Shown one piece after another: positions 38,428-48,479 of a DNA stretch of 64,000 bases. The notes under the pieces are model-generated. The model saw nothing but the letters and a program-made list of their open reading frames with translations. It was not told the DNA's origin and made no database searches. Made by a program: the position numbers and the translations under genes. Source of the DNA: Vibrio marisflavi CECT 7928 (GTDB taxonomy: Bacteria; Pseudomonadota; Gammaproteobacteria; Enterobacterales; Vibrionaceae); assembly GCF_921294215.1 (NCBI RefSeq), contig NZ_CAKLDM010000002.1, positions 310,001 through 374,000 of the forward strand, written 5' to 3'. Numbering within the stretch: position 1 is the stretch's first letter; each line of letters opens with the position of its first letter.

Positions 38428-38859
38428 ATGAAGCAAGTCACCCGTTCAGCATTAGTATCGTTTAGTGCTGAGCAGATGTACGATTTGGTCAATGATGTGG
38501 AAAAGTATCCAGAATTTCTACCGGGATGCTCAGGTTCTCGGATCATCGAAAACGGCGAAGACAAAATGGTTGCATCGGTCGACGTGTCAAAAGCGGGGAT
38601 CAGTAAAACATTCACTACATCCAATCACCTGATTCCTGGAGCATCTGTGCTGATGAATTTGGTGGACGGGCCGTTTAAGGTGTTAAAAGGTGGTTGGCAT
38701 TTTACTCCGCTAGATGATATGGCTTGCAAAGTCGAACTGAAACTGGAGTTTGAGTTTTCGAGTAAGCTTGTGGAAATGGCTTTTGGTAAGGTATTTAACG
38801 AGCTGACTAGCAACATGGTGAATGCGTTTACGACGCGAGCTAAGCAGGTATACGCTTGA
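38428..38859 (+). CDS. ratA: RatA family START-like protein
   Basis: Member of the COQ10/START polyketide-cyclase fold. In E. coli RatA was reported to bind 50S subunits and block 70S formation; a coenzyme Q chaperone role is the alternative from the COQ10 family. Signature residues include YDLVNDVEKYPEFLPGCSGS and LVDGPFKVLKGGWHF. The 143 residues match the family. Its TGA stop overlaps the rnfH ATG (ATGA), a translational-coupling arrangement. It is divergent from smpB. Confidence 0.92.
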   Translation: MKQVTRSALVSFSAEQMYDLVNDVEKYPEFLPGCSGSRIIENGEDKMVASVDVSKAGISKTFTTSNHLIPGASVLMNLVDGPFKVLKGGWHFTPLDDMACKVELKLEFEFSSKLVEMAFGKVFNELTSNMVNAFTTRAKQVYA

Positions 38860-39215
38860 TGAGCATTGAAACAAAAATGATTCATGTTGAAGTTGTTTAC
38901 GCTTTACCTCACGAGCAGCGCGTGCTGACTCTTGCTGTGAGCAGCGAGATGACGGTAAAAGAGATTATTGAGCAATCAGGTGTATTAGCCCAGTACCCAG
39001 AAATCAATTTAGAAAAAAATAAGGTCGGCGTGTTTAGTCGAAATATCTCTTTAGATGCAACTGTTAATGACAAGGATCGGATTGAGATTTACCGCCCACT
39101 GCTCGCTGATCCAAAAGAAATTCGCCGTAAGCGTGCAGAGCAAGCAAAAACTGCTGGAAGTGCTGACCCAGTTACGGGTGGAAAGCCCAGCTCACTAAGA
39201 AAAAGTGAAGCGTAA
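38859..39215 (+). CDS. rnfH: RnfH family ubiquitin-like protein
   Basis: Small beta-grasp-fold protein of unknown biochemical role, also called RatB. IHVEVVYALPHEQRVLTLAV and KNKVGVFSRNISLDATVNDKDRIEIYRPLLADPKE are characteristic, and the C-terminal tail is basic. It starts within the ratA stop codon (ATGA overlap at 38859), giving 118 residues; an in-frame TTG three bases upstream is not needed. The ratA-rnfH pair next to smpB is conserved in many gammaproteobacteria. Confidence 0.92.
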   Translation: MSIETKMIHVEVVYALPHEQRVLTLAVSSEMTVKEIIEQSGVLAQYPEINLEKNKVGVFSRNISLDATVNDKDRIEIYRPLLADPKEIRRKRAEQAKTAGSADPVTGGKPSSLRKSEA

Positions 39216-39251
39216 GCTAGACTGGTAAATCTTTAGTTTTAAAATACGTAT

Positions 39252-39280
39252 AAAAAAGCTCGTGTAAAACGAGCTTTTTT
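39252..39280. terminator. Bidirectional terminator between rnfH and bamE
   Basis: AAAAAAGCTCGT (39252-39263) pairs with ACGAGCTTTTTT (39269-39280) over a GTAAA loop, with A- and T-runs serving both convergent transcripts. Confidence 0.93.
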
Positions 39281-39288
39281 GTGTTCTC

Positions 39289-39654
39289 TTAACTGGCGGC
39301 GTCATCAAAGCTTTTTGATGGCGGATAATCACCAGAAATCTTAGTCAATTTGCCTTGATTATCGAAGTACACGACCAGATCTTTTTGTACAGGAGCTTCA
39401 TGCCCTGCTGTGTGGCGATAGATATAATACCAGATGTCTGGGTAGCCATTTTCAACCAACATAGGTGAACCCATGACAAAGCGAACCTGATCTTTAGTCA
39501 TACCAAGTCTAAGCTTATTAACTTCTTTTTGCTCTACATAGTTGCCTTGGTTGATGTCAATGCGATAGACAAACCTTTCTAACACAGAGCAGCCTGATAA
39601 CGAGAGCAGAGATACTGATAGTGGAATAGCGATAAGCCACTTCTTTAATTGCAT
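39289..39654 (-). CDS. bamE: Outer membrane assembly lipoprotein BamE
   Basis: Small lipoprotein of the BAM complex. The signal ends in lipobox LSGC with the acylated cysteine at residue 22. The SmpA/OmlA domain follows with [30 protein letters not shown] and YYIYRHTAG. The 121-residue length is near E. coli (113). It is downstream of recN on the same strand with a 69-base gap, the common gene order. Confidence 0.95.
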   Translation of the reverse strand: MQLKKWLIAIPLSVSLLSLSGCSVLERFVYRIDINQGNYVEQKEVNKLRLGMTKDQVRFVMGSPMLVENGYPDIWYYIYRHTAGHEAPVQKDLVVYFDNQGKLTKISGDYPPSKSFDDAAS

Positions 39655-39723
39655 ACTTGGTTTCTTTCTTGGTCCATAAGTCTGGGCTGATAATAAACAA
39701 GCTAGCGGCCAAAGTAAAAAACT

Positions 39724-41388
39724 TTAAGCCGCGATAACTAGCTCTTTCGCATTTGCTAAGGTGGACTCAGTTATTTGGCTACCACCAAGCAACCTTGCCA
39801 ACTCAGTAATACGTTGATTGTCATCCAGTAAGCGCATTTGAGTTTCAGTCATGCCATTCTTTGTTTGCTTAGCCACAAACAATTGCTGGTGACCACAACC
39901 TGCAACTTGAGGAAGGTGCGTTACACAGAGTACTTGCGTTGAGTTGCCTAATGTACGCAGCATTTTGCCCACAACAGCAGCGGTTGGGCCACTGATTCCA
40001 ACGTCGACTTCATCGAAAATTAGACTCGGAGTGTCGACCTTTTGCGCCGTGATCACCTGAATGGCTAAGGATATTCGAGACAGTTCACCACCAGAGGCAA
40101 CTTTCGCAATTGGTTGCATTGGTTGGCCGGGGTTAGTACAAACCAAAAACTCAACATTGTCGGTACCTAAAGCACTTGGAGAAGAAATCTGCTCACTGAC
40201 TTCTATACAGAATTTAGCTTTCTCCATGCTAAGTTCGTGCATGCTTTGACTAATGAGTTTGTTGAGCTCTTTGGCATATTTTTGGCGAGACTTATTGAGC
40301 TTTGTTGAGGTATCCAAAAAAACTTGCTGTTTGAGTTCAACATCTTCTGCAAGCTGTTCTAGTTTTTCGTCCGAACAATCTAGCGCTTCAATTTGAGAGT
40401 GCAAATCTTGATGGTGTTGGTAGAGCTCTTCTGGCGCGACATGGTGCTTGCGAGCCATAGACATGATCTTTGAAAAACGCTCTTCCACGAATGCCATTCT
40501 CTCTGGGTTTACCTCTATGTTGTCCAGATAGTTACGCAACTCAGTGTTAGTTTCTTCTATGTGGATCATGGCTTCAGCAAGCATATTTGGCAGCTCTTTA
40601 AGCTTTTCATCAAGCTCAGCTAACTGGACTAAATATTGGCTAGCCGTTTGCAAAACGCCAAGAGCATTCACATTTTCACCTTCATAAATAAGCTCAATTG
40701 TTTGTTGGCAGTGGCTAGCAAGTTCTCCACTGTTTGCGAGGCGTTTATGTTCAGCATCTAGCTCAGAAAACTCCGTTTCACCGACAGCTAGCTCATTGAG
40801 CTCTTTGACTTGGTATTCAAGGAGTTGCTTTTGAGCCAAATTTTGTTGGCTATTTTCTACGAGTTGTTTAAGAGTATTTTCTGCTCTTCGCCATGTTAAG
40901 TAGGCTTGTCGAGTATCATCAAGTAACGCGGTATGTCCGGCATACTGATCCAACATTGATAGTTGATGTTCAGGTTTTAGCAATTGATGATGTGCATGCT
41001 GCCCATGAATATTGATTAGCAGTTGACCAAGAGACTTTAGTTGAGAAAGTGGGACTGGACTGCCGTTGACGAAAGCGCGTGAGCGCCCTTCCTTGGTGAT
41101 AGTCCTTCTAAGCAGGCACTCATCACCATCAAGTAGTTCATGCTCCTCCAGCCAATGTGTTGCGTGGGTGTTATTATCTATTCGGAAGGTAGCACTGACT
41201 TCGGTTTTCTCTTCCCCTTGACGAACCATACTGGCTTCAGAACGACCTCCTAAGCAGAGGCTAAGGGCGTCAATGGCAATGGATTTTCCGGCACCAGTTT
41301 CACCGGTGATTGTTGTCATTCCTTTGAATAGTTCAAGTTGCAAAGATTTTACGATAGCAAAATTATTAACGTTTAAATGAACCAACAT
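39724..41388 (-). CDS. recN: DNA repair protein RecN
   Basis: SMC-like ATPase of double-strand-break repair. Walker A is GETGAGKS, the ABC signature region is [16 protein letters not shown] and Walker B is [12 protein letters not shown]; between them lie long coiled coils. The open frame extends to 41556, but those 56 extra residues cover LexA boxes and are not family-like. [20 protein letters not shown] sets the start at 41388, giving 554 residues versus 553 in E. coli. Expression is clearly SOS-type. Confidence 0.97.
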   Translation of the reverse strand: MLVHLNVNNFAIVKSLQLELFKGMTTITGETGAGKSIAIDALSLCLGGRSEASMVRQGEEKTEVSATFRIDNNTHATHWLEEHELLDGDECLLRRTITKEGRSRAFVNGSPVPLSQLKSLGQLLINIHGQHAHHQLLKPEHQLSMLDQYAGHTALLDDTRQAYLTWRRAENTLKQLVENSQQNLAQKQLLEYQVKELNELAVGETEFSELDAEHKRLANSGELASHCQQTIELIYEGENVNALGVLQTASQYLVQLAELDEKLKELPNMLAEAMIHIEETNTELRNYLDNIEVNPERMAFVEERFSKIMSMARKHHVAPEELYQHHQDLHSQIEALDCSDEKLEQLAEDVELKQQVFLDTSTKLNKSRQKYAKELNKLISQSMHELSMEKAKFCIEVSEQISSPSALGTDNVEFLVCTNPGQPMQPIAKVASGGELSRISLAIQVITAQKVDTPSLIFDEVDVGISGPTAAVVGKMLRTLGNSTQVLCVTHLPQVAGCGHQQLFVAKQTKNGMTETQMRLLDDNQRITELARLLGGSQITESTLANAKELVIAA

Positions 41389-41397
41389 GCTACATAC

Positions 41398-41455
41398 CTG
41401 TGTAAATAAACAATACTGTATATTAATGCAGTATATACTGTTTTCATATACAGTA
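41398..41455 (-). promoter_or_regulatory. LexA (SOS) box cluster upstream of recN
   Basis: CTGTTTTCATATACAG (41438-41453) is a perfect CTGT-N8-ACAG box. CTGTATATTAATGCAG (41416-41431) has one mismatch, and CTGTGTAAATAAACAA (41398-41413) another. All three lie within 70 bases of the recN start, recalling the multiple boxes of E. coli recN. Confidence 0.9.
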
Positions 41456-41539
41456 AAGTTCTCGAAGAAAATTTGTTGGCTATGCCTCAAGTAATGTTCA
41501 AGGCATCGGTGTTGAAAGAGAGTATTGAAATAGGTAGAT

Positions 41540-41573
41540 AAAAAGTAAATGAGCACCGCGGAAGGTGCTCATT
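41540..41573 (-). terminator. Terminator after nadK
   Basis: On the minus strand AATGAGCACC pairs with GGTGCTCATT over a six-base loop (41548-41573), followed by TACTTTTTATC. Confidence 0.8.
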
Positions 41574-41597
41574 ATTAAGGCTTTGTTGTAGTTAGGA

Positions 41598-42482
41598 TTA
41601 AAACAGTTTACTTGACCAGCCGAGCTTGTTCCTAAGTACGTGGTAATAACGATAATCTTCTGGGTGAATAAGCCTCAGCTTGTTCGGGCTTTGATAGATA
41701 ACAACTTCGTCACCGGGAGAGACAGGAAGTGAAATTTGACCATCGCAGCTGATTTCTTGTGTACCATGGTTGTTCGGCGACACAATGAGTTTGATTCTGT
41801 TTTTCGCGTCAACCACTAATGGCCTGCTGGATAAGGTGTGTGGGAACATTGGAACCAGCGATATCGCATTTAGGTTTGGCGATAAAATTGGCCCTCCGCC
41901 CGATAAAGAGTAAGCCGTGGAGCCTGTCGGCGTTGAAACAATGAGTCCGTCTGATCGTTGTGAGAATGCAAAAGTGTCTTCGATATAAACTTCAAACTCA
42001 ATCATATGAGCCACTTGTCCTGGGTGCAGAACGGCTTCATTTAGCGCGGCATTGTGGCTCTTTACTTGTCCGTGGCGATGAATTTCTGTTTCGAGCAAGA
42101 ATCGCTGCTCTTCAATAAACTTCCCTTTGAGTACTTCTTTTAGTGATTGCTGAAAATCTTCTGGATTAAGGTCTGTCAGGAAACCGAGGCTGCCTTTGTT
42201 GACACCAATGACAGATATATCGAAGCGTGAAAGTACACGCGCGGCTCCGAGCATATTGCCATCACCGCCAACGACGATAGCAAGGTTAGCTTTCTGGCCA
42301 ATTTCTAATAAACTCGCGAAGTTTTGTTTTGGGATGTCAGTTAGTACATCGGCTAAGCGTTCATCAATGAAAACCTCATAACCTTCAGAAGATAACCATA
42401 AAAATAGCTCTTTGTGAGTCTGAATAGCTTGTTGATCTCGCGGTTTTCCAATGATAGCGATGACTTCAAATGGTTTACTCAT
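41598..42482 (-). CDS. nadK: NAD kinase
   Basis: Phosphorylates NAD+ to NADP+; cytosolic. The nucleotide-binding GGDGNMLGA motif ([15 protein letters not shown]) and the second hallmark [16 protein letters not shown] are clear. The 294 residues compare with 292 in E. coli. It is divergent from grpE and upstream of recN on the minus strand, the usual gammaproteobacterial order, but separated from recN by a terminator and SOS boxes. Confidence 0.97.
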   Translation of the reverse strand: MSKPFEVIAIIGKPRDQQAIQTHKELFLWLSSEGYEVFIDERLADVLTDIPKQNFASLLEIGQKANLAIVVGGDGNMLGAARVLSRFDISVIGVNKGSLGFLTDLNPEDFQQSLKEVLKGKFIEEQRFLLETEIHRHGQVKSHNAALNEAVLHPGQVAHMIEFEVYIEDTFAFSQRSDGLIVSTPTGSTAYSLSGGGPILSPNLNAISLVPMFPHTLSSRPLVVDAKNRIKLIVSPNNHGTQEISCDGQISLPVSPGDEVVIYQSPNKLRLIHPEDYRYYHVLRNKLGWSSKLF

Positions 42483-42503
42483 ATCTTTTCCAATCGAAAT
42501 AGG

Positions 42504-42531
42504 CTTGATTCAGGAATCTTCATCCCCATAA
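42504..42531 (+). promoter_or_regulatory. Sigma-32 type heat-shock promoter of grpE
   Basis: CTTGATT (42504-42510), a 13-base spacer, then CCCCATAA (42524-42531) fits the sigma-32 consensus CTTGAAA-N11-16-CCCCATnT, about 100 bases upstream of the grpE ATG. Confidence 0.8.
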
Positions 42532-42632
42532 TAATGGCAAGTTAACCCAATAAATGAAATTTTGGTATCTGGCGATTTGCAAATGTGAAGGTCAAGATAC
42601 CAATTAAGTTAAACTCAGGAAATATCATTATC

Positions 42633-43250
42633 ATGAGCACCGAAGAAAATAAAGTGAAAGAGGAAGAGCTGAAGTCGCAAGAAGAACAACTGGCTCAAGA
42701 TGTTGAGCAGGATGTAGAAGTTGTGGGTTCTGAATCTGATATCGAATGGAACGAAGAAGCACAAGTAAGCGAGCAAGAAGCAAAGATTGCTCAGCTTGAA
42801 GCTGCGTTGCTATCCAGTGAAGCGAAAGTACAAGAACAACAAGAGTCTGTTCTTCGTGCGAAGGCTGAAGTTGAGAACATGCGTCGTCGTACAGAGCAAG
42901 AAATTGATAAAGCGCGTAAATACGCACTAAACAAATTCTCTGAAGAACTGCTGCCTGTTATCGATAACCTAGAGCGCGCTATCCAAGCTGCTGATGCAGA
43001 AAATGAAATCGTGAAGCCAATCCTTGAAGGTGTAGAGCTTACACATAAAACATTTATTGATGTGGTAAGTAAGTTTGGCCTAAAAGAAATTAACCCTGAA
43101 GGCGAGAAATTTAACCCTGAACTTCATCAAGCAATGTCAATCCAAGAAAGTGCTGATCACGAGCCAAACACGGTTATGTTCGTAATGCAAAAAGGCTACG
43201 AGCTAAATGGTCGTGTTATCCGCCCTGCAATGGTGATGGTTTCGAAATAA
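42633..43250 (+). CDS. grpE: Nucleotide exchange factor GrpE
   Basis: Releases ADP from DnaK; cytosolic co-chaperone. An acidic N-terminus and long helical dimerisation region (about residues 40-110, [21 protein letters not shown]) precede the C-terminal beta domain ([20 protein letters not shown], ending RPAMVMVSK). ATG 42633 (205 residues) begins MSTEENK; an upstream start at 42585 is not family-like. It has its own heat-shock promoter, and dnaK lies 1.9 kb downstream with a transporter between. Confidence 0.96.
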   Translation: MSTEENKVKEEELKSQEEQLAQDVEQDVEVVGSESDIEWNEEAQVSEQEAKIAQLEAALLSSEAKVQEQQESVLRAKAEVENMRRRTEQEIDKARKYALNKFSEELLPVIDNLERAIQAADAENEIVKPILEGVELTHKTFIDVVSKFGLKEINPEGEKFNPELHQAMSIQESADHEPNTVMFVMQKGYELNGRVIRPAMVMVSK

Positions 43251-43598
43251 TTGTTTCAAAATGTTTAACTTTCAAAGAGAGGCTTCGGCCTCTCTTTTTT
43301 GTTTGTACAATTGTTAAATCTAATAATTTCAAATAATTAAAAGAATTATCATGCATTTGATTAATTAAATTAATGCGCTGAAAGAGCTTTAATTAAGTTC
43401 TGCTTTAGTCGACTTAGGTGTCTGATTTTAAATGCTGTTTGAGCTTCATTGAATATTTGTTGTTCACATTTGCTTTATGTATCAAAGATGTAAACAAATG
43501 GTTTTAAATGTGCATTTTATGTGTAGTATCTCGTACTCGCACAACATCAACTGCGTTTAAAACACTATAAAAAATGACAAATATTCAGGAGTCGAATT
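43251..43598. other. grpE-symporter intergenic region
   Basis: This 348-base gap begins with the grpE terminator and continues as AT-rich DNA with several A/T tracts. It must contain the promoter of the symporter gene. No operator or small gene was recognised. Confidence 0.45.
43274..43303 (+). terminator. Rho-independent terminator after grpE
   Basis: AAAGAGAGGC (43274-43283), TTCG loop, GCCTCTCTTT (43288-43297), then TTTTG. Perfect stem. Confidence 0.93.
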
Positions 43599-44873
43599 AT
43601 GGATAAGTCGCTCTCAAGTAAGATTTTTATCGGCTTGTTTGCAGGATTGCTACTAGGTACAGCTATTCAGTATCTATTCAGTAATATTAGTTTTTTTGAT
43701 ACTTATGTCCTCGGTGCAGCGGAAGGCGCTGGAGGTATGTTTGTATCATTGATCAAACTTCTTGTTATCCCTCTAGTATATGTTTCTATTGTATGCGGCA
43801 TTGTGGAGTTAAAAGATATCACAGCTTTTGGTCGACTAGGTGGCAAGACGTTTACTTTATACATCGTAAACACCATCATTGCTATCAGTGTAGCATTGAC
43901 CATCGGTATGATTTTCCAACCAGGTGCTGGCGCTAACCTAGCGGGCACTGTGTCTCATTCGGTTGAATTAGCGACTACAGATACGCCAGATATTTTTTCT
44001 TTAGTTGTAAACATCGTGCCAAGCAACCCTATCCAGGCGTTTGCTGACGGCGACATGTTACAAATCATCTTCATGGCAATTTTGACAGGTTTGGCTATTC
44101 AGGCGTTGGATAAGCGTGGTGGGCCAGCAGTAAACACGTTCAAAATGGCTAACGAAATCATGATGAAGCTAGTTGGCTTGGTAATGAGCCTAGCACCATA
44201 TGGTGTGTTTGCTTTGATGGTTCAACTTGGTGCGACATTAGATTCACACACACTTCTATCTGTAGCAGGTTACGTTGCGTTAGTTTTAGCAGTGCTTGTA
44301 TTCTGGATTTTTGTTTTCTATCCAATGGCTGTTGGTATGACGACAAAAATTTCACCGCTTAAGTTTTCACGTGCAACTCGCGAACAGGTGATGTTCTCTC
44401 TATCTACTTCGAGCTCAAATGCAACGATTCCGGTAACACTTAGAACGCTAACTGAAAAGCTGAACGTATCTAAGTCAGTAGCTGGTTTTGGTGTGCCTTT
44501 AGGCGCGACAATGAATATGTCAGGCGTTTCAATTTATATCACGCTTGCGACCATTTTCGTTGCTAACGCATTTGGTCAGCCGATCAACGCAGCTGATATC
44601 TTCACTTTGGGCTTAACAATCTTGTTGCTATCTGTTGGCGCTGGCGGTGTTCCTGGTGGTGGTGTTGTTATGATTGGTGTGTTGCTTCACCAACTAGGCT
44701 TGCCACCAGAAGGGCTAGCAATCGTCGCAGCAGTTGACCGTATCTGTGACATGTTCTGTACATCTTCGAATGTGGTAGGTGATACAGCAGTGAATACCAT
44801 CGTGGCGAAGAGTGAAGGTGAAATTGAGCCTGCAGTAAAAGAACCTCAGCAAGTTGCTCTAAACAACTCTTAA
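43599..44873 (+). CDS. Dicarboxylate/amino acid:cation symporter (DAACS, GltP/GltT-like)
   Basis: Inner-membrane secondary transporter of the SLC1/GltPh fold that takes up glutamate, aspartate or C4-dicarboxylates with Na+ or H+. Eight membrane helices and two hairpins are implied; HP1 carries the serine-rich SLSTSSSNATIPVTLR, TM7 has GATMNMSGVS and HP2 has SVGAGGVPGGGVVM. TM8 shows DRICDMFCTSSNVVGD. At 424 residues it is standard. A terminator follows. The exact substrate cannot be read from sequence. Confidence 0.9.
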   Translation: MDKSLSSKIFIGLFAGLLLGTAIQYLFSNISFFDTYVLGAAEGAGGMFVSLIKLLVIPLVYVSIVCGIVELKDITAFGRLGGKTFTLYIVNTIIAISVALTIGMIFQPGAGANLAGTVSHSVELATTDTPDIFSLVVNIVPSNPIQAFADGDMLQIIFMAILTGLAIQALDKRGGPAVNTFKMANEIMMKLVGLVMSLAPYGVFALMVQLGATLDSHTLLSVAGYVALVLAVLVFWIFVFYPMAVGMTTKISPLKFSRATREQVMFSLSTSSSNATIPVTLRTLTEKLNVSKSVAGFGVPLGATMNMSGVSIYITLATIFVANAFGQPINAADIFTLGLTILLLSVGAGGVPGGGVVMIGVLLHQLGLPPEGLAIVAAVDRICDMFCTSSNVVGDTAVNTIVAKSEGEIEPAVKEPQQVALNNS

Positions 44874-44902
44874 TCTCACGATTAAAGTTATAATTATTAG
44901 AT

Positions 44903-44930
44903 AGCGGAGGCCTTGTGCCTCCGCTTTGCT
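44903..44930 (+). terminator. Terminator after the symporter
   Basis: AGCGGAGGC (44903-44911) pairs with GCCTCCGCT (44917-44925) over CTTGT, then TTGCTTTCT. Confidence 0.82.
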
Positions 44931-44973
44931 TTCTCTGATATGTAGAAAAAATTGGAAGTTTTTTAATTTTGCC

Positions 44974-45076
44974 CTTGAAAAGTATTTTGTTGCCCTTATC
45001 TAAGGTGCATGACAAAAAACAAACAAATCATTTTGTTTGTTAGAAAGGGTTGAAAGCCCGTTCTCCATCCCAATAT
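44974..45076 (+). promoter_or_regulatory. Sigma-32 type promoters of dnaK
   Basis: Two candidates. The better one is GTTGAAA (45049-45055), 13-base spacer, CCCAATAT (45069-45076), one mismatch from CCCCATnT. A second upstream has a perfect CTTGAAA (44974-44980) but a weaker -10 (GCCCTTAT, 44992-44999). Both precede dnaK by less than 150 bases. Confidence 0.7.
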
Positions 45077-45123
45077 AAGGGATATAGCAAAATGAAATAC
45101 AGAATTTATTCGGAGATAGCCTG

Positions 45124-47046
45124 ATGGGTAAAATCATTGGTATTGACTTAGGTACAACTAACTCTTGTGTAGCCGTTTTAGATGGTGATCAACCACGCGT
45201 AATTGAAAACGCAGAAGGCGAGCGTACAACATCGTCAATTATTGCATATACAGATGGTGAGACACTTGTTGGTCAGCCTGCTAAACGTCAAGCAGTAACT
45301 AACCCAACTAACACGCTATTTGCAATTAAGCGTCTTATCGGTCGTCGTTTTGAAGACGAAGAAGTACAACGCGATATCGAAATCATGCCATACAAGATTG
45401 TTAAGGCAGATAACGGTGATGCTTGGGTTGAAGCGCAAGGCCAACAAATGGCTGCTCCTCAGGTTTCTGCTGAAGTACTTAAGAAAATGAAAAAAACTGC
45501 TGAAGACTTCCTAGGTGAAGAAGTAAGCGGTGCAGTAATCACAGTTCCTGCATACTTCAACGATGCTCAGCGTCAAGCAACTAAAGATGCTGGCCGTATC
45601 GCAGGTCTTGAAGTTAAACGTATCATCAACGAACCAACGGCTGCTGCTCTAGCTTACGGCCTAGATAAGAAAGGCGGCGATCGCACTATCGCAGTATATG
45701 ACCTTGGTGGTGGTACTTTTGATATCTCAATCATCGAAATTGATGAAGTTGAAGGCGAGAAAACATTTGAAGTACTAGCAACTAACGGTGACACTCACCT
45801 TGGTGGTGAAGACTTCGACAACCGTCTAATCAACTACTTAGTAGACGAGTTCAAGTCTGAGCAAGGCATCGATCTTAAGAACGATCCTCTAGCAATGCAA
45901 CGTGTTAAAGAAGCAGCTGAAAAAGCGAAGATCGAGCTTTCTTCTACACAGCAAACAGACGTAAACCTACCGTACGTAACTGCGGATGCGACTGGTCCTA
46001 AGCACATGAACGTTAAAGTAACTCGTGCGAAACTAGAATCTCTAGTTGAAGACCTAGTTCAACGTTCTTTAGAGCCAATGAAAGTTGCTCTTGCAGATTC
46101 AGACCTATCTGTTAGCGATGTAACTGACGTTATCCTAGTTGGTGGTCAGACTCGTATGCCTATGGTTCAAGCTAAAGTTGCAGAGTTCTTCGGTAAAGAA
46201 GCTCGCCGTGACGTGAACCCAGATGAAGCAGTAGCAATGGGCGCTGCAGTTCAAGGTGGTGTACTAGCTGGTGACGTGAAAGACGTACTTCTACTAGACG
46301 TTACTCCTCTGTCTCTAGGTATCGAGACAATGGGTGGTGTAATGACTAAGCTTGTTGAGAAGAACACGACTATCCCAACTAAAGCAAACCAAGTTTTCTC
46401 TACAGCAGAAGACAACCAGAATGCAGTAACTATCCATGTTCTACAAGGTGAGCGTAAGCAAGCTATGTACAACAAATCTCTAGGTCAGTTTAACCTAGAA
46501 GGTATTCAGCCTGCACCACGTGGTATGCCTCAAATCGAAGTAACATTCGACCTAGATGCTGATGGTATCCTACACGTTTCTGCGAAAGACAAGCAGACTG
46601 GTAAAGAGCAAAAAATCACTATCCAAGCTTCTGGCGGCCTAAGCGATGATGAAATCGAAAAAATGGTTCAAGAAGCGGAAGCGAACAAAGAAGCTGATAA
46701 GAAGTTCGAAGAACTAGCAGCTGCTCGTAACCAAGCTGACCAAATGATTCACGGTACTCAAAAGCAAATCGAAGAAGCAGGTGATGCTCTTCCAGCGGAT
46801 GAGAAAGAGAAGATTGAAGCAGCAATCAAAGAGCTAGAAGAAGCGAAGAAAGGCGAAGATAAAGAAGCTATCGACGCTAAAGTTCAAGCGCTAATGGAAG
46901 CATCTAAGAAGCTGATGGAAATCGCTCAACAGAAAGCTCAAGCGCAACAAGCTGAAGGCGCAAGCGCTGATGCTGGTCAACAACAAGCGAAAGAAGAAGA
47001 TGTTGTTGATGCTGAGTTCGAAGAAGTTAATGACGAGAAGAAATAA
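45124..47046 (+). CDS. dnaK: Chaperone DnaK (Hsp70)
   Basis: ATP-driven chaperone of the cytosol. The N-terminal ATPase shows [26 protein letters not shown] and [10 protein letters not shown]; the linker [16 protein letters not shown] leads to the substrate-binding beta domain and helical lid ([18 protein letters not shown]). It ends in an acidic [17 protein letters not shown]. At 640 residues it matches E. coli (638). It is followed by dnaJ after 221 bases and preceded by sigma-32-like promoters. Confidence 0.99.
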   Translation: MGKIIGIDLGTTNSCVAVLDGDQPRVIENAEGERTTSSIIAYTDGETLVGQPAKRQAVTNPTNTLFAIKRLIGRRFEDEEVQRDIEIMPYKIVKADNGDAWVEAQGQQMAAPQVSAEVLKKMKKTAEDFLGEEVSGAVITVPAYFNDAQRQATKDAGRIAGLEVKRIINEPTAAALAYGLDKKGGDRTIAVYDLGGGTFDISIIEIDEVEGEKTFEVLATNGDTHLGGEDFDNRLINYLVDEFKSEQGIDLKNDPLAMQRVKEAAEKAKIELSSTQQTDVNLPYVTADATGPKHMNVKVTRAKLESLVEDLVQRSLEPMKVALADSDLSVSDVTDVILVGGQTRMPMVQAKVAEFFGKEARRDVNPDEAVAMGAAVQGGVLAGDVKDVLLLDVTPLSLGIETMGGVMTKLVEKNTTIPTKANQVFSTAEDNQNAVTIHVLQGERKQAMYNKSLGQFNLEGIQPAPRGMPQIEVTFDLDADGILHVSAKDKQTGKEQKITIQASGGLSDDEIEKMVQEAEANKEADKKFEELAAARNQADQMIHGTQKQIEEAGDALPADEKEKIEAAIKELEEAKKGEDKEAIDAKVQALMEASKKLMEIAQQKAQAQQAEGASADAGQQQAKEEDVVDAEFEEVNDEKK

Positions 47047-47091
47047 TCTCGTTCAGTTAGAAAGCTAAATTTTGGCTCTCTAATCAATTTG

Positions 47092-47125
47092 ATACGGGCG
47101 TTCGAGGTAACTCTTACGCCCGTAT
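47092..47125 (+). terminator. Hairpin between dnaK and dnaJ
   Basis: ATACGGGCGT (47092-47101) pairs with ACGCCCGTAT (47116-47125), with an inner GAG/CTC pair closing a GTAA loop. It lacks a long T-run, so it may attenuate rather than stop transcription into dnaJ, or protect the dnaK mRNA 3' end. Confidence 0.65.
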
Positions 47126-47267
47126 ATTTGTAATTAGATGTCACTCTAACTAAGCGTGTCCAACATTACATAAGGCTCGGAAGAGTATATCCGGCGCTCT
47201 TAGTTAGAACGATATAATCATCACGCGATATTGAGTCGCTTGAAGTAAGAAACTGGTAACGAATAAC

Positions 47268-48413
47268 ATGTCAAAACGTGATTTTTACGAAATCTTAGGC
47301 GTAAGCCGCGACGCATCTGAGCGCGACATCAAGAAAGCGTATAAGCGACTAGCGATGAAGTACCACCCAGACCGTAACCAGGGTGATGAGCAAGCTGCAG
47401 AAAAATTTAAAGAAGTTAAAGAAGCGTACGAAATCCTGCTTGATCCACAAAAGAAAGCAGCTTACGACCAGTATGGTCACGCGGCTTTTGAACAAGGCGG
47501 AATGGGCGGTGGGGGCTTCGGCGGCGCTGGCGCAGATTTCGGTGATATCTTTGGTGACGTGTTTGGTGACATCTTTGGTGGCGGTCGCCGTGGTGGCGGT
47601 GGTCAAAGCAGAGCACAGCGTGGCTCTGACTTAAGATACAACATGGAGCTGACTTTAGAAGAAGCCGTTCGCGGTATTTCTAAAGAAATCGAAGTTCCTA
47701 CTTTAGTTCACTGTGATAGCTGTAATGGTAGCGGTGCGAAGAAAGGATCTTCACCAGAAACTTGTGGTACGTGTCATGGTCACGGCCAAGTACAGATGCG
47801 TCAAGGTTTCTTTGCCGTACAGCAAACTTGTCCAACATGTCAGGGTGCGGGTAAAGTCATTAAAGATCCATGTAATGTTTGTCATGGTAAAGGCCGTAAG
47901 CAAAAAACTAAGACTCTTAACGTTAAAATCCCGGCTGGTGTAGACACTGGCGATCGCATTCGCTTATCTGGTGAAGGTGAAGCGGGAGAGATGGGTGCAC
48001 CTGCAGGTGACTTATACGTTCAAGTACATGTTAAAGAACACAACATCTTTGAGCGCGATGGTAATAACTTATACTGCGAAGTGCCTGTAAGCTTTGCAAT
48101 GGCGGCATTGGGCGGTGAAGTAGAAGTACCAACATTAGATGGTCGTGTAAGCCTTAAGATCCCTGATGAAACACAAACGGGTCGTATGTTCCGTATGCGT
48201 GGTAAAGGTGTTAAAGGTGTTCGTGGCGGCGGTGTTGGTGATCTTATCGTTAAGCTAATTATTGAAACGCCGGTGCAATTGAGCTCACGTCAGAAAGAAC
48301 TCCTACGCGAATTTGAAGAATCTTGTGGTGGTGATGCTGCAAACCGCCATAAGCCTAAATCAGAAGGTTTTTTCAACGGCGTTAAGAAATTCTTCGACGA
48401 CCTAACAAGCTAA
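47268..48413 (+). CDS. dnaJ: Chaperone DnaJ (Hsp40)
   Basis: Co-chaperone that delivers clients and stimulates DnaK ATPase. The J domain carries HPD (residues 33-35, MKYHPDRNQ), followed by a Gly/Phe-rich linker ([17 protein letters not shown]), four CxxCxGxG zinc modules ([32 protein letters not shown]) and the C-terminal peptide-binding domains. At 381 residues it is a class I DnaJ of normal size. A terminator follows. Confidence 0.99.
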   Translation: MSKRDFYEILGVSRDASERDIKKAYKRLAMKYHPDRNQGDEQAAEKFKEVKEAYEILLDPQKKAAYDQYGHAAFEQGGMGGGGFGGAGADFGDIFGDVFGDIFGGGRRGGGGQSRAQRGSDLRYNMELTLEEAVRGISKEIEVPTLVHCDSCNGSGAKKGSSPETCGTCHGHGQVQMRQGFFAVQQTCPTCQGAGKVIKDPCNVCHGKGRKQKTKTLNVKIPAGVDTGDRIRLSGEGEAGEMGAPAGDLYVQVHVKEHNIFERDGNNLYCEVPVSFAMAALGGEVEVPTLDGRVSLKIPDETQTGRMFRMRGKGVKGVRGGGVGDLIVKLIIETPVQLSSRQKELLREFEESCGGDAANRHKPKSEGFFNGVKKFFDDLTS

Positions 48414-48438
48414 TTATTTACCTCAATTATTCTTTATC

Positions 48439-48467
48439 AAGCCTGCTTTTAAGCAGGCTTTTTTTAT
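48439..48467 (+). terminator. Rho-independent terminator after dnaJ
   Basis: AAGCCTGC (48439-48446), loop TTTTAA, GCAGGCTT (48453-48460), then TTTTTATC. It may also help end the convergent pilin transcript. Confidence 0.9.
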
Positions 48468-48479
48468 CTTTTTTGAATA

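Noticed and set aside
41389..41556. N-terminal extension of recN
   Set aside because: Covers LexA boxes and has no similarity to RecN N-termini; the family start at 41388 gives the expected length.
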